A DNA stretch of 51,097 bases from Paludibacter sp. 221 (GTDB lineage: Bacteria; Bacteroidota; Bacteroidia; Bacteroidales; Paludibacteraceae): assembly GCF_010501035.1 (NCBI RefSeq), contig NZ_QVMH01000008.1:1-51097 (forward strand), in the 5' to 3' direction. Positions 42,184-50,794 of the stretch are shown here, in pieces. The position numbers and the translations under genes are program-made. Below the pieces are notes generated by a model, which saw only the letters and a list, made by a program, of their open reading frames with translations, had not been told where the DNA came from and did not search any database. Numbering within the stretch: the first letter of the stretch is position 1; every line of letters starts with the position of its first letter.

Positions 42184-42795
42184 ATGTCGACAAAATTAAA
42201 ATCCATCTTACTGATACTTATCATCCTTATCATCGATCAGGTTTCGAAGATATATATAAAACTAAACTTTGCAATCGGGGACTATGTAGAGGTCTTTAAA
42301 TGGTTTCAGATATACTTTATCGAAAACAACGGGATGGCTTTCGGGATGGAATTTGGAGGCAAACTATTCCTGACCCTTTTCAGGATAGTAGCTGTAGGAT
42401 TCTTGATTTATTACATACATATTCTTATTAAGAAAAAAGAACGGACAGGCTATATACTCACCATTTCGCTACTGATGGCGGGTGCTGCCGGAAACATATT
42501 CGATTCGGTTTTTTACGGCGTTCTGTTTAGCGAAAGTACGCCTTGGCAAATAGCTACCTTTTTGCCCGAAGGCGGCGGATATGCATCGCTGTTTCATGGC
42601 AAAGTAGTAGATATGCTTTATTTCCCCATTATAAAAAATGCTGCGGGAGAAACCATATTTTTTAGCCCTATCTTCAACATAGCCGATTCGGCCATTACAG
42701 TAGCCGTACTACTTATTCTTATATTCTTCAGAAAAGACCTGAATAATAGTATGGAAAAGGCTCCAAAACAAAAGAAGACAGAAGAAGCTCAATAA
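42184..42795 (+). CDS. lspA: Lipoprotein signal peptidase (signal peptidase II)
   Basis: This 203-residue inner-membrane aspartic protease removes signal peptides from prolipoproteins. Four hydrophobic segments are visible. The catalytic aspartates are D107 in GNIFDS and D168 in FNIADS. The IENNGMAFGM block near residues 46-55 is the conserved periplasmic loop. An insertion of about 50 residues between the two aspartates (130-165), common in Bacteroidetes, makes it longer than the E. coli enzyme. It is followed 33 bases later by a DUF4296 lipoprotein gene, itself a likely substrate. Confidence 0.95.
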   Translation: MSTKLKSILLILIILIIDQVSKIYIKLNFAIGDYVEVFKWFQIYFIENNGMAFGMEFGGKLFLTLFRIVAVGFLIYYIHILIKKKERTGYILTISLLMAGAAGNIFDSVFYGVLFSESTPWQIATFLPEGGGYASLFHGKVVDMLYFPIIKNAAGETIFFSPIFNIADSAITVAVLLILIFFRKDLNNSMEKAPKQKKTEEAQ

Positions 42796-42828
42796 AAACA
42801 GATATAAACAAAAACCGACCAGCAAGGA

Positions 42829-43752
42829 ATGTCTGCCAAAAGATACATATACATTTTAGTCCTCATCATTACCTTTGGGGCTTGTTCCAGCAAGCCTAAA
42901 GAAGTATTGAGCATGAACGAAATGACAAATCTCTTGGTAGAGATGCATACCTTAGACGGCATTATGGTTACCGGTGGATTTCGTCATACAAGCACAGAGG
43001 AAAAGAACAAATACTACGAAGCTATACTGGAGAAATATAATATAAAGCAAGCCGAGTTCGACTCTTCATTAATATGGTACAGCCGCGACCCTAAAAGGTT
43101 TGAGAAAATTTATGTCCGCGTAGTAGACAAGCTTGCCGCAAACGAAGCCGAAGTAAAAGCAGGCAAATATCACGAAATTCTTCCCGACAATTCATCAACT
43201 ATAGCCATGATGAGTGAGGGGCTGTGGAAAGACTCTACCAACTTTACTCTAAAAGGCTCTGTGCGCAACCAAATGAGATTTGCCATTGCAGACAGCAGCT
43301 TGCTGACCGATGATAGATACATGCTCCGTTTTACCCACCGCATAGCACGTGAGGACTCCTGCTCCAATCCTCACATACATTTTAATATCCACTACGCAAA
43401 CGGACAGGTGGACAGCATTTATCTGCCAACGCATCACGATGGGAAGTTACGTGAATATACGCTAAGGTTACATGCCGATAAAATGCAAAAAATAGACTCG
43501 CTGACAGGTAAGCTGTTAGCCTGTGATTCCTGTGCTGACATTGCTCAAAACGCATATATAGACAAACTAACGCTTATAAGAAAATGGAATTCAAAAACAC
43601 AAGATAATCTGAGAACCGAAATAGAAGCAGTGGAAGCAATGCGGACTTTCCCCTACAAACTGGTAGAATTGCCATCGGAGAAATTTGATGTACTGTTCAG
43701 GAAAAACCAGATTAACCCACTCGACAGCACTTATTGGCAACAGGGCAAATAA
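42829..43752 (+). CDS. DUF4296 lipoprotein
   Basis: This 307-residue protein has a signal peptide and lipobox (ITFGAC, cysteine near residue 20). The first part of the mature protein (SMNEMTNLLVEMHTLDG, then YYEAILEKYNIKQAEFDSSLIWYSRDPKRF) is the DUF4296 domain, which in Bacteroidetes often follows lspA. The C-terminal 170 residues form an additional beta-rich region not part of that domain. Function unknown. It belongs to the lspA operon and is followed after 3 bases by an unknown gene. Confidence 0.82.
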   Translation: MSAKRYIYILVLIITFGACSSKPKEVLSMNEMTNLLVEMHTLDGIMVTGGFRHTSTEEKNKYYEAILEKYNIKQAEFDSSLIWYSRDPKRFEKIYVRVVDKLAANEAEVKAGKYHEILPDNSSTIAMMSEGLWKDSTNFTLKGSVRNQMRFAIADSSLLTDDRYMLRFTHRIAREDSCSNPHIHFNIHYANGQVDSIYLPTHHDGKLREYTLRLHADKMQKIDSLTGKLLACDSCADIAQNAYIDKLTLIRKWNSKTQDNLRTEIEAVEAMRTFPYKLVELPSEKFDVLFRKNQINPLDSTYWQQGK

Positions 43753-43755
43753 ACG

Positions 43756-44292
43756 ATGAAAAAACGATTTTGCAGCCAATACCTGTTTTGCTCACCCTGC
43801 GAAATACTGAAACAAACGGTAATTGAGCAAGATGAAAAATCGCGCACAATTACAGATTTATTTCCTCTGAACGGGAGGAACTCCGAATCGGCACATACCC
43901 TGTTTGTGGACGGAATAATCTCGGCCGAAATCCTTTCAGCTAAGGCAAATGCAACTCCGGCTGAAATAAATATGATACAGGAGAAATACAACTATATCGA
44001 CTTATCGACCTCCTCGCCGCTAATAATGCCGGAAGAAAAAGGGAAAGACCTATTAATTGACTTCGGTACAAACGCAGTAAGCGAGATTAATAAAATCATA
44101 TCGCAGAACATCGTGTTTTTCAGCCGATATTCTATTTTTGAAATCATAGCCTCGTGTGTATATTTTCCGGCCACAGCTTTAAACAAATCCGCAAAGCTGG
44201 CTTTGGGTAGAAATACCAATCTGATTCAATGGAGAGGGGTTGACTTAGTTAATAAAAAAATTACGGAGAAAACACGAATATTTTCGTTGTAA
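43756..44292 (+). CDS. Conserved-looking hypothetical protein, 178 residues
   Basis: I do not recognise this protein. It starts MKKRFCSQYLFCSPCEILKQ, with an early cysteine pair region, and no obvious signal peptide or membrane span. A helix-rich middle part (ISAEILSAKANATPAEINMI) is followed by DLSTSSPLIMPEEKGKDLLIDFGTN. The C-terminal part is basic. It starts 3 bases after the DUF4296 gene and ends 16 bases before the convergent YqaA-like gene, so it is probably the last gene of the lspA operon. Its function cannot be inferred. Confidence 0.6.
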   Translation: MKKRFCSQYLFCSPCEILKQTVIEQDEKSRTITDLFPLNGRNSESAHTLFVDGIISAEILSAKANATPAEINMIQEKYNYIDLSTSSPLIMPEEKGKDLLIDFGTNAVSEINKIISQNIVFFSRYSIFEIIASCVYFPATALNKSAKLALGRNTNLIQWRGVDLVNKKITEKTRIFSL

Positions 44293-44308
44293 ATTTTCCG
44301 GCACATAA

Positions 44309-44749
44309 TTAAAGGAACAAGCCATTTAAATACATCCAGACGATATACCTGAAAAACTTTCCGAGCAACATAGAGGCAGCTACAATCCACACATTACAGC
44401 GAAAGAACCCCGAAGCTACGGCAATAACATCGCCTATGCCGGGAAGAAAGGAGAAAAAGGCCAGCCAGTTTCCGTGTTTTTGAATCTTGTCTGCAAATTT
44501 ATCTATCTTCTCTTTTTTCACGCCTGTAAACTTTCTTATCCATTCCAGTTTTCCAAGCCGCCCCAGATAATAACATGTCATTCCCCCCAGCCAGTTTCCT
44601 GCTGTTGCCACAAACACACATGTCCATAAATCGAAGCCACCAAAGGCTAAAGCCGTAAACACCACTTCGGAGCTGAACGGAACAACCGTGGCTGCAAGAA
44701 ACGATGCAATAAAAAGACCCAGATAACCTAATTCTGTCAATCCTATCAT
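44309..44749 (-). CDS. YqaA/DedA-like (SNARE-associated) membrane protein
   Basis: This protein of about 146 residues has four or five hydrophobic segments. It shows the DedA-type pattern: FLAATVVPFSSEVVFTAL near the N-terminus, ATAGNWLGGMTCYYLG, and FFSFLPGIGDVIAVASGFFR, the last with the conserved proline-glycine re-entrant loop. DedA proteins act as lipid flippases or scramblases; the YqaA subgroup is uncharacterised. The ATG at 44749 is chosen, since it follows the upstream stop by 1 base; an ATG at 44776 would overlap the preceding gene by 26 bases. Confidence 0.82.
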   Translation of the reverse strand: MIGLTELGYLGLFIASFLAATVVPFSSEVVFTALAFGGFDLWTCVFVATAGNWLGGMTCYYLGRLGKLEWIRKFTGVKKEKIDKFADKIQKHGNWLAFFSFLPGIGDVIAVASGFFRCNVWIVAASMLLGKFFRYIVWMYLNGLFL

Positions 44750-44750
44750 C

Positions 44751-45728
44751 TTACCACATGAAATTATAAACGACAAACGCCATATTCAACACCAGGAAAA
44801 CAATAAAAAGGATGGAGTAAAAATTGGTTTGCTTGGTGGAGAAAACATTGGAAATAAAAATAGCAAAACACAGAGCGATGAACGGAAAAACCGTTCCATT
44901 AAAACTATCTTGAAAAAAGAATACAACCACAAAATAAATCAATAATGTAAGGATAAAATTAATATTCTTCCGTGTAATGCTTCCATTTCGGCGAAAATCG
45001 GCATAAGTCCCAATCAACGTAATAAGAAAAATAGCCAACAACAAACCTATGTAAATCTTTGTCGGAAGTTGCAAGCCTTCCATACTGAAGCCCAGAGAGA
45101 ATGTTAGATTAAATAAATCTGCAAACACTATATCCGGCGAAATAAAATATCTGATGGCTGCATATATTATCCATGGTACAACAGCACCTATTGTTGAAGC
45201 CAAAAAGGTTCGGTACGAAAGGCTCCGAAGCACAAGAAAACCAAGCCAGCAAACCGGTATAACGAATATCAAATCGTTTATCAATAAGCTGGAAGCCGCG
45301 ATAAGTAAACTTCCTAAAAAGGCCTTCTCCATCGCAGCCCGGTCGTGATACATATTGAAGAACTGAAACAATGCCACAATGAAGAGCATCAACGCAATAT
45401 GGGATTGGTACATTATATGTGCAGGCTCCCACACAGCAATCAATAAGGAGAAAATAAAAACGGGTAAAAAGGTACGGCTGCTAACAAAGGAAAAACGATT
45501 AATCAGATGCGAGAGTAATATGGAATTGAGCACGGTAAAAACAAAACTGACTATATTTTTCCATAAAAAATCAGTATCCGGCAATTTGAACAAGACATCA
45601 TTAAAACCGGTTTCACAATGAAAGAAAGCTCCCACATAAGTAATTCCCCAAATCAATGTTCCTATTATTACATACAAAAAAATTAAACCAATGGAAGGAT
45701 TTACTATTTTCTTTAACTCTATTTTCAT
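44751..45728 (-). CDS. Polytopic membrane protein (DUF6427-like)
   Basis: This protein of about 325 residues has eight to ten hydrophobic segments and few charged loops. It starts MKIELKKIVNPSIGLIFLYV and resembles the Bacteroidetes family I know as DUF6427, of unknown function, found near cell-division or envelope genes. The frame is open to a TTG at 45758, but the ATG at 45728 is the natural start. It forms a two-gene unit with the YqaA-like gene, separated by 1 base. Confidence 0.68.
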   Translation of the reverse strand: MKIELKKIVNPSIGLIFLYVIIGTLIWGITYVGAFFHCETGFNDVLFKLPDTDFLWKNIVSFVFTVLNSILLSHLINRFSFVSSRTFLPVFIFSLLIAVWEPAHIMYQSHIALMLFIVALFQFFNMYHDRAAMEKAFLGSLLIAASSLLINDLIFVIPVCWLGFLVLRSLSYRTFLASTIGAVVPWIIYAAIRYFISPDIVFADLFNLTFSLGFSMEGLQLPTKIYIGLLLAIFLITLIGTYADFRRNGSITRKNINFILTLLIYFVVVFFFQDSFNGTVFPFIALCFAIFISNVFSTKQTNFYSILFIVFLVLNMAFVVYNFMW

Positions 45729-45758
45729 GTCTGCATTATCCGGATTTGTGAAAAACAA

Positions 45759-46600
45759 AAATACACAAATTTATAAGAAAGAATTAGAAATTGTTCGGAA
45801 ATTAGATATATTTTAAAAGAGTATGCTGACTTGAAAAGTCAAACTTTCATATGAAACAGTCCGATGTGCCAGACACCGCAGGCATGCGCCCCAATGTCGT
45901 AAACTTAAGCTATAGTATTTTCCGTATAGCGGCTTCAAGTCCGCTTTATGGATAAGTTCAGCATAATCTGGCGCAAGTTTAGCAGAGCGTAACTTGTGCC
46001 GGAAATAGGTGCAGTTTTAAACTGCAAAAGAATATGGGCACAAGTCACAGACTTGCGCCAAATACAAAAAAGAACAAGCCTCTATTGGCGCAAGTTTAGC
46101 GGAGCGTAACTTATGCCCCTGATAAGTACAGTTTTAAACTGTATCTGTTTTCACCTTACCACGCGAAAGATTCGCGCGGTAGCTAAGGGGCTGCAAGCCC
46201 AAGTTAAAGTTTAAGTTGCTTTCATTTTGCTGGCGCGGACTTGTAGTCCGTGTCCTGCTTGAAAAGCAGTTATTTAAAAAAAGCCTCTATGGGCACAAGT
46301 CACAGACCTGCGCCAAATACAAAAAAGAACAAGCCTCTATTGGCGCAAGTTTAGCGGAGCGTAACTTATGCCCCTGATAAGTACAGTTTTAAACTGTATC
46401 TGTTTTCACCTTACCACGCGAAAGATTCGCGCGGTAGCTAAGGGGCTGCAAGCCCAAGTTAAAGTTTAAGTTGCTTTCATTTTGCTGGCGCGGACTTGTA
46501 GTCCGTGTCCTGCTTGAAAAGCAGTTATTAAAAAAAAGCCTCTATGGACACAAGTCGCAGACTTGCGCCAAATACAAAAAAAGGACAAGCCTAATAAACA
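45759..46600. repeat. Palindromic-repeat field with 255-bp tandem duplication
   Basis: This stretch has no genes. From about 45930 it is built of short palindromic modules: GGCGCAAGTTTAGCGG with AACTTGTGCC, ACAGTTTTAAACTGT, GGGCTGCAAGCCC, GCGGACTTGTAGTCCGTG, and GGCACAAGTCACAGACTTGCGCC. A 255-base block (46036-46290) is repeated almost exactly at 46291-46545, with a partial third copy at 46546-46592. The modules are related to those at 37640-37999, mostly in inverse orientation there. Confidence 0.85.
46036..46592. repeat. Tandem direct repeat, period 255 bp (about 2.2 copies)
   Basis: The phrase GGGCACAAGTCACAGAC begins at 46036 and again at 46291, and GGACACAAGTCGCAGAC at 46546. All three are 255 bases apart. 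Copies one and two differ at a few positions only (for example ACTTGCGCC versus ACCTGCGCC), which points to a recent duplication. Confidence 0.9.
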
Positions 46601-46637
46601 AAAAAACTCGTTGATATGGGATAATATCAACGAGTTT
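46601..46637 (-). terminator. Terminator after nfnB
   Basis: AAACTCGTTGATAT (46604-46617) pairs perfectly with its complement at 46624-46637 (14 bp, 6-base loop); on the minus strand a T tract follows. It is 25 bases beyond the nfnB stop. Confidence 0.88.
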
Positions 46638-46661
46638 GTATTTATATATGGAATTATTCCC

Positions 46662-48161
46662 TTACTTGCTTTGTAGCCAGTTATCCATCGATTTGGCTGC
46701 GCGCCTTCCGTCGCCCATGGCAAGTATAACGGTAGCCCCGCCACGCACAATGTCGCCTCCTGCAAATATCATGGGTACATCCGATTGCATTGTTTCTTTA
46801 TCTACCTCTATCGTGCCCCACTTGCTTACATTCAGTCCCTTTACCGATTGGGGAACAAGCGGATTGGGCGATACACCTACGCTCACAATTACTTCATCTA
46901 CATCAATAAGTTTGGTTGCTCCCTCAACTACCACCGGCGAGCGGCGTCCCGATTCGTCAGGCTCGCCAAGTTCCATCACCTGAAGTATCATTTGCTTAAC
47001 CTGTCCACGCTCATTGCCTATGTATTCGATAGGATTATGTAATGTAAGAAACTCAATACCTTCTTCCTTAGCATGTTTTACTTCTTCAAGACGTGCCGGC
47101 ATTTCTTCTTCCGAGCGTCTGTACACTATCATGGCACGCTCAGCACCAAGGCGTTTAGCAGTACGTACTGAGTCCATAGCAGTATTTCCACCTCCAATTA
47201 CAGCTACATTTTTTCCTTTGAACACAGGAGTGTCCGATTCGTAGTTAGCCGCATCCATCAGGTTTACACGGGTAAGATATTCGTTAGAAGACATAATGCC
47301 CACCAGATTCTCTCCTTTACAGTTCATAAAGCGGGGCAAACCTGCACCACTCCCTACAAAAACGCCGTTGAAACCTTCTTCTTTCAAATCGTCAACGCTG
47401 ATGGTTTTCCCCACAATGATATTATTCAGGAATTTCACACCCATCGCACGCAGGTTATCTATTTCAACATCTACAATGTCATTCGGCAAGCGGAACTCAG
47501 GAATACCGTATTTCAACACGCCCCCGATTTCGTGCAATGCTTCGAAAACCGTCACATCATAGCCGTATTTTGCCATATCGCCAGCAAACGAAAGCCCCGC
47601 AGGGCCTGAGCCTACTACAGCTATTTTCATTCCGTTGGCAGGAGCCACTTCCGGAACGGATATATTGCCGCTTTCACGCTCGTAATCGGCTGCAAAACGT
47701 TCAAGGTGTCCGATAGCAACAGCTTCTTTCTTCATCTTCAGATGAATACATTGTGCTTCGCATTGTTTTTCCTGCGGACACACACGTCCACATACGGCAG
47801 GCAAAGCCGATGTTTCTTTCAGCACTTTTGCTGCTTCCAGAAATTCGCCTCTCTCTATGTTTTTTATAAAACGGGGAATATCAATACTTACCGGACAGCC
47901 ATTCATACAAGTAGGATTGGCGCAATCTAAACAACGCTGCGCCTCCTGCATTGCCATCTCCGCGGTAAGCCCTAAGTTTACTTCTTCGTTATTTTTGTTG
48001 CGCACATTCGGGTCTAATTCCGGCATATGTACACGCGCAATATTTGCTCTGTCTTTTGCTTTTATCTTATTGCGTAACTCAACACGCCAAGAAGGAAGCC
48101 CCCCTGACTCCCCCCGACGGGGGGGGATAGAATTAGTATTGTTTATCGAATTATTATCCAT
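46662..48161 (-). CDS. nfnB: NADH-dependent reduced ferredoxin:NADP oxidoreductase, large subunit (NfnB-like)
   Basis: This 499-residue flavoprotein resembles the small subunit of glutamate synthase. It has an N-terminal iron-sulfur domain (CLDCANPTCMNGCP near residues 98-111, CGRVCPQEKQCEAQC near 144-158), a FAD-binding GSGPAGLSFAGDMA near 190-203, and an NADP-binding GGGNTAMDSVRTAKR. With the adjacent NfnA it would couple NADH and ferredoxin oxidation to NADPH formation by electron bifurcation. GltA of glutamate synthase is the alternative, but the partner gene favours Nfn. Residues 12-22 (IPPRRGESGGL) come from a G/C-rich palindromic repeat inserted before the conserved WRVELR. Confidence 0.88.
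   Translation of the reverse strand: MDNNSINNTNSIPPRRGESGGLPSWRVELRNKIKAKDRANIARVHMPELDPNVRNKNNEEVNLGLTAEMAMQEAQRCLDCANPTCMNGCPVSIDIPRFIKNIERGEFLEAAKVLKETSALPAVCGRVCPQEKQCEAQCIHLKMKKEAVAIGHLERFAADYERESGNISVPEVAPANGMKIAVVGSGPAGLSFAGDMAKYGYDVTVFEALHEIGGVLKYGIPEFRLPNDIVDVEIDNLRAMGVKFLNNIIVGKTISVDDLKEEGFNGVFVGSGAGLPRFMNCKGENLVGIMSSNEYLTRVNLMDAANYESDTPVFKGKNVAVIGGGNTAMDSVRTAKRLGAERAMIVYRRSEEEMPARLEEVKHAKEEGIEFLTLHNPIEYIGNERGQVKQMILQVMELGEPDESGRRSPVVVEGATKLIDVDEVIVSVGVSPNPLVPQSVKGLNVSKWGTIEVDKETMQSDVPMIFAGGDIVRGGATVILAMGDGRRAAKSMDNWLQSK
48089..48128. repeat. G/C-rich palindromic repeat inside the start of nfnB
   Basis: AAGCCCCCCTGACTCCCCCCGACGGGGGGGGATAG is unlike the surrounding sequence and contains a CCCCCC-GACG-GGGGGG hairpin. 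It encodes part of the N-terminus of NfnB in frame. A related element with the CCTCCC-TTGC-GGGAGG hairpin stands at 48203-48233 between nfnB and nfnA. Confidence 0.7.
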
Positions 48162-48197
48162 TATTTTCTGTCTTTTTCAAATATTTTCTTATTTGCA

Positions 48198-48234
48198 ATC
48201 AAAAAGCCTCCCTTGCGGGGAGGTTTGGAGGGGC
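48198..48234. repeat. G/C-rich palindromic repeat between nfnB and nfnA
   Basis: AAAAAGCCTCCCTTGCGGGGAGGTTTGGAGGGGCC forms a CCTCCC/GGGGAGG hairpin in the 73-base gap between the two genes. It belongs with the element at 48089-48128. Confidence 0.65.
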
Positions 48235-49053
48235 CTAATTGTTTATCTTTTTCATATCTTCCTGCTCCATGTCCTTGTAACCACCAAGGCGCATCATCAT
48301 TTCATCAAAATCGACCTGATGTGCATCAAATTCAGGACCATCGACACACACAAACTTGGTCTTTCCTCCTACGGTAACACGACATGCACCGCACATTCCT
48401 GTACCGTCTACCATAATGGTATTCAGAGAAGCTATCGTAGGGATATCATGCTTTTTAGTAAGCAAGCTTACAAATTTCATCATGATTGCGGGACCTATCG
48501 TAACACACATATCCACTTTCTCGCGCTGAATTACCATTTCTATTCCATCGGTAACCAAACCTTTATTGCCATATGAGCCGTCATCGGTCATGATTATCAA
48601 TTCATCAGAGTACTTGCGCATTTGTTCTTCGAGGATAATCAGGTCTTTGGTACGGGCAGCCTGTACGGTAATTACTTTATTACCGGCCTCTTTCATTGCT
48701 TTTACAATCGGCAACATAGGTGCAGTACCTACACCACCGCAGGCACATACTACTGTTCCGAAATTCTCAATGTGAGTTGCCTGCCCCAGTGGCCCGACAA
48801 GGTCGGTTATGTAGTCGCCTTCGTTCAGCGAACACAACCGGCACGATGAAACACCCATACGCTGTACTACCAGCGTGATAGTGCCTTTCTCAATATCGGC
48901 ATCGGCAATAGTGAGCGGAATACGCTCTCCTTTAGCTCCCACCCTTACTATAACAAAATGTCCGGCTTTGCGTGCTTTTGCTATTAAGGGAGCTTCTACT
49001 TCAAATTTTACGACATTAGGCGAAAAATATTCTTTGCTAACAATCTTATTCAT
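48235..49053 (-). CDS. nfnA: NfnA-like FAD/[2Fe-2S] subunit (sulfide dehydrogenase-like)
   Basis: This 272-residue protein has a ferredoxin reductase-type FAD domain, an NAD-binding domain with CACGGVGTAPMLPIVKAM (about residues 108-125), and a C-terminal [2Fe-2S] segment with C-GACRVTV and the preceding MVDGTGMC, then FVCVDGPEFDAHQVDFDEM. It binds NADH and passes electrons to NfnB. The gene precedes nfnB on the minus strand with 73 bases between, containing a palindromic repeat. A TAATTTTG -7 box lies upstream. Confidence 0.9.
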   Translation of the reverse strand: MNKIVSKEYFSPNVVKFEVEAPLIAKARKAGHFVIVRVGAKGERIPLTIADADIEKGTITLVVQRMGVSSCRLCSLNEGDYITDLVGPLGQATHIENFGTVVCACGGVGTAPMLPIVKAMKEAGNKVITVQAARTKDLIILEEQMRKYSDELIIMTDDGSYGNKGLVTDGIEMVIQREKVDMCVTIGPAIMMKFVSLLTKKHDIPTIASLNTIMVDGTGMCGACRVTVGGKTKFVCVDGPEFDAHQVDFDEMMMRLGGYKDMEQEDMKKINN

Positions 49054-49078
49054 GCTGCTTTTAATTTGTTTCGGAGTG

Positions 49079-49086
49079 CAAAATTA
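49079..49086 (-). promoter_or_regulatory. -7 element of the nfnAB promoter
   Basis: The minus-strand sequence TAATTTTG matches TAnnTTTG, about 26 bases upstream of the nfnA start. The -33 region has only TTTA at the right spacing. Confidence 0.5.
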
Positions 49087-49172
49087 CATAAAAATATGGA
49101 TTTTCTAAACAAATAGAAAAATATAGCTTGTATTACGTATTAAAAATGTCAACTATCATATGTTTGGAAAAC

Positions 49173-49207
49173 AAAAAAGGCATTCTCTATAACAGAATAC
49201 CTTTTTT
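49173..49207 (-). terminator. Terminator after the GlsB/YeaQ-like gene
   Basis: AAAAAAGG and ATTCT on the left pair with AGAAT and CCTTTTTT on the right, with one C-A mismatch between the two blocks and a 7-base loop. On the minus strand the stem ends in a T run. It is 28 bases beyond the stop codon. Confidence 0.75.
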
Positions 49208-49234
49208 ATAATGTATGTACGCGTAGTCCGAAAT

Positions 49235-49486
49235 TTATTTCTTGACTGCTTTCATTATCAAGTTTACTAAAAGAAGCAATACTACTGCTCCGGCTACCGA
49301 CATCAGAATGCTTCCGAGTATGCTTGTAGTGGTGATTCCCAGCAAAGAGAATAAAAACCCTCCCAGCAAACTACCAATGATACCGATAACGAGGTTCATT
49401 ATGATTCCCGAACCGCCTCCTTTAACTATAATGCCTGCCAACCATCCGGAAAGCAAGCCGATAAGTATAAACCATAACCAAGACAT
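49235..49486 (-). CDS. GlsB/YeaQ/YmgE family membrane protein
   Basis: This 83-residue protein is almost entirely hydrophobic, with three predicted transmembrane helices, and starts MSWLWFILIGLLSGWLAGII. The GWLAGIIVKGGGSGIIMNLVIG pattern is typical of the transglycosylase-associated (YeaQ/GlsB) family, a stress-linked inner-membrane protein of unclear function. A full Bacteroides promoter precedes it and a terminator follows, so it is a single-gene unit. Confidence 0.88.
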   Translation of the reverse strand: MSWLWFILIGLLSGWLAGIIVKGGGSGIIMNLVIGIIGSLLGGFLFSLLGITTTSILGSILMSVAGAVVLLLLVNLIMKAVKK

Positions 49487-49548
49487 AAAATAAAATTTTT
49501 AAATGATTAATATTAAGATAAATGTATTTTCTAAAAACAACGTTATTG

Positions 49549-49578
49549 CAAAAATAGTTTTTTTTCAACAGGAAACAA
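49549..49578 (-). promoter_or_regulatory. Promoter of the GlsB/YeaQ-like gene
   Basis: On the minus strand TTG (complement of 49576-49578), a 19-base spacer and TATTTTTG (complement of 49549-49556) fit the Bacteroides consensus. The leader is about 55 bases. Confidence 0.7.
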
Positions 49579-49583
49579 GAATA

Positions 49584-50249
49584 TTATAGAATTACAACTG
49601 CAAATTGTTTTTCTATTTCACTTCTCAGATTTATTTTTACTTCTTCCATATCCACTTCTTTGCCCAACTCTTTCTGCATCGAGGTAACTCCTTTGTCAAC
49701 AAAGCCACATGGGTTAATATAGTTGAAGTATTCAAGTTGAGTATTTACATTCAGCGCAAAACCATGCATGGTAACAAAGTGCGAGCTACGAACTCCGATA
49801 GCACATATTTTCCGTGCTTTTTTATTATCGGCATCGAGCCATACGCCCGTAGCCCCGTCAAGCCGCCCCGATTCGACACCATACATCTTCAGCATATTTA
49901 TAATAGCTTCTTCTATTTTGTGGATATACTGTTTCAGTCCTACACCAAGCCGGTCTAAATCGAAAATAGGATAACCAACCAATTGTCCCGGCCCGTGATA
50001 GGTAATGTCCCCTCCCCTGTTGGTATGAACGAATGTAGCATTTTTGGCCTGTAACTGTATCATGTTCAGCAGCATATTCTGCTCTTTGCCGCTCTTTCCC
50101 AATGTATATACATGCGGATGCTCGCAAAAAATAAGGTTATTTTCTGTAGGCAAGTTATTTTTCTTACGATTAATCGTATCGTTAAAAATAAGCTCTTGCT
50201 TTTCCCATGCCTCGTTATAATCAATCAATCCCCAGTCAGTGTATTTCAT
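49584..50249 (-). CDS. lipB: Octanoyl-[ACP]:protein N-octanoyltransferase
   Basis: This 221-residue enzyme moves octanoyl groups from ACP to lipoyl domains, the first step of lipoate synthesis. The RGGDITYHGPGQ block is at residues 78-89, the conserved lysine is K147 (ARKICAIG), and the catalytic cysteine is C181 in INPCG. The MHGFALNV segment (161-168) is also a family marker. Length is normal. It lies 77 bases downstream of the AlaX-like gene on the same strand and may be cotranscribed with it. Confidence 0.95.
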   Translation of the reverse strand: MKYTDWGLIDYNEAWEKQELIFNDTINRKKNNLPTENNLIFCEHPHVYTLGKSGKEQNMLLNMIQLQAKNATFVHTNRGGDITYHGPGQLVGYPIFDLDRLGVGLKQYIHKIEEAIINMLKMYGVESGRLDGATGVWLDADNKKARKICAIGVRSSHFVTMHGFALNVNTQLEYFNYINPCGFVDKGVTSMQKELGKEVDMEEVKINLRSEIEKQFAVVIL

Positions 50250-50326
50250 GTGTTTATAAAATTATTCAATAGATTTACTCCTATAACTCCATCTAACTTC
50301 ATTTATTTCTTTCCATCCCTTTACTC

Positions 50327-50794
50327 CTAAACCAATTTAAACCGCACTCTCCATCGACCGTTTTCAAAATCGTGGCTTATTATCCGGAATCTGCCCAACT
50401 CCGAAGTATTTTCCACATGCTGGCCTATGCACGCACAAGCGTCATAGTCGCCTATTTTCACAACACGAAGGGTGTCATCTACATTGTCAGGAAGTTTTGA
50501 CAAGTCAAGTATCTGTTCGGCATCTTCCTTTTTCATAAACTCTATCGTTACAGGCAGATTTCGACCGATTACATCATTTACACGGGCTGTCAGTTCTTCA
50601 ATCTGTGCATCGGCAGGACATTCAGCCAGAAAATAATCGCACTTCGATTTTTTACGTTCGATGTGGGCGTTTTTTGAACGTTCGCACCCAAACATACGCA
50701 CCATTGTTTGGTTAAGTATATGCTCGCATGTATGCATAGGCGATAGTTCCGACGATTGAAACTTGGACTTTCCGTCCTTTTCTTCTGTATTCAT
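50327..50794 (-). CDS. AlaX-like aminoacyl-tRNA editing domain protein
   Basis: This 155-residue protein resembles the second additional domain of threonyl/alanyl-tRNA synthetases. The zinc-site histidines are H21 and H25 (HTCEH), and the second half site is C122/H126 (CIGQH), followed by VENTSELGRFRI, close to the CxxxH-V-NTGEIG pattern of AlaX. Free-standing AlaX proteins hydrolyse serine or glycine mischarged on tRNA-Ala. Here the region preceding the histidines is only 20 residues, so it is a minimal editing domain. Substrate is inferred from the family only. Confidence 0.75.
   Translation of the reverse strand: MNTEEKDGKSKFQSSELSPMHTCEHILNQTMVRMFGCERSKNAHIERKKSKCDYFLAECPADAQIEELTARVNDVIGRNLPVTIEFMKKEDAEQILDLSKLPDNVDDTLRVVKIGDYDACACIGQHVENTSELGRFRIISHDFENGRWRVRFKLV

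Noticed and set aside
46036-46592. CRISPR array
   Set aside because: The repeat unit is 255 bases and the copies are contiguous, without short uniform repeats and unique spacers.
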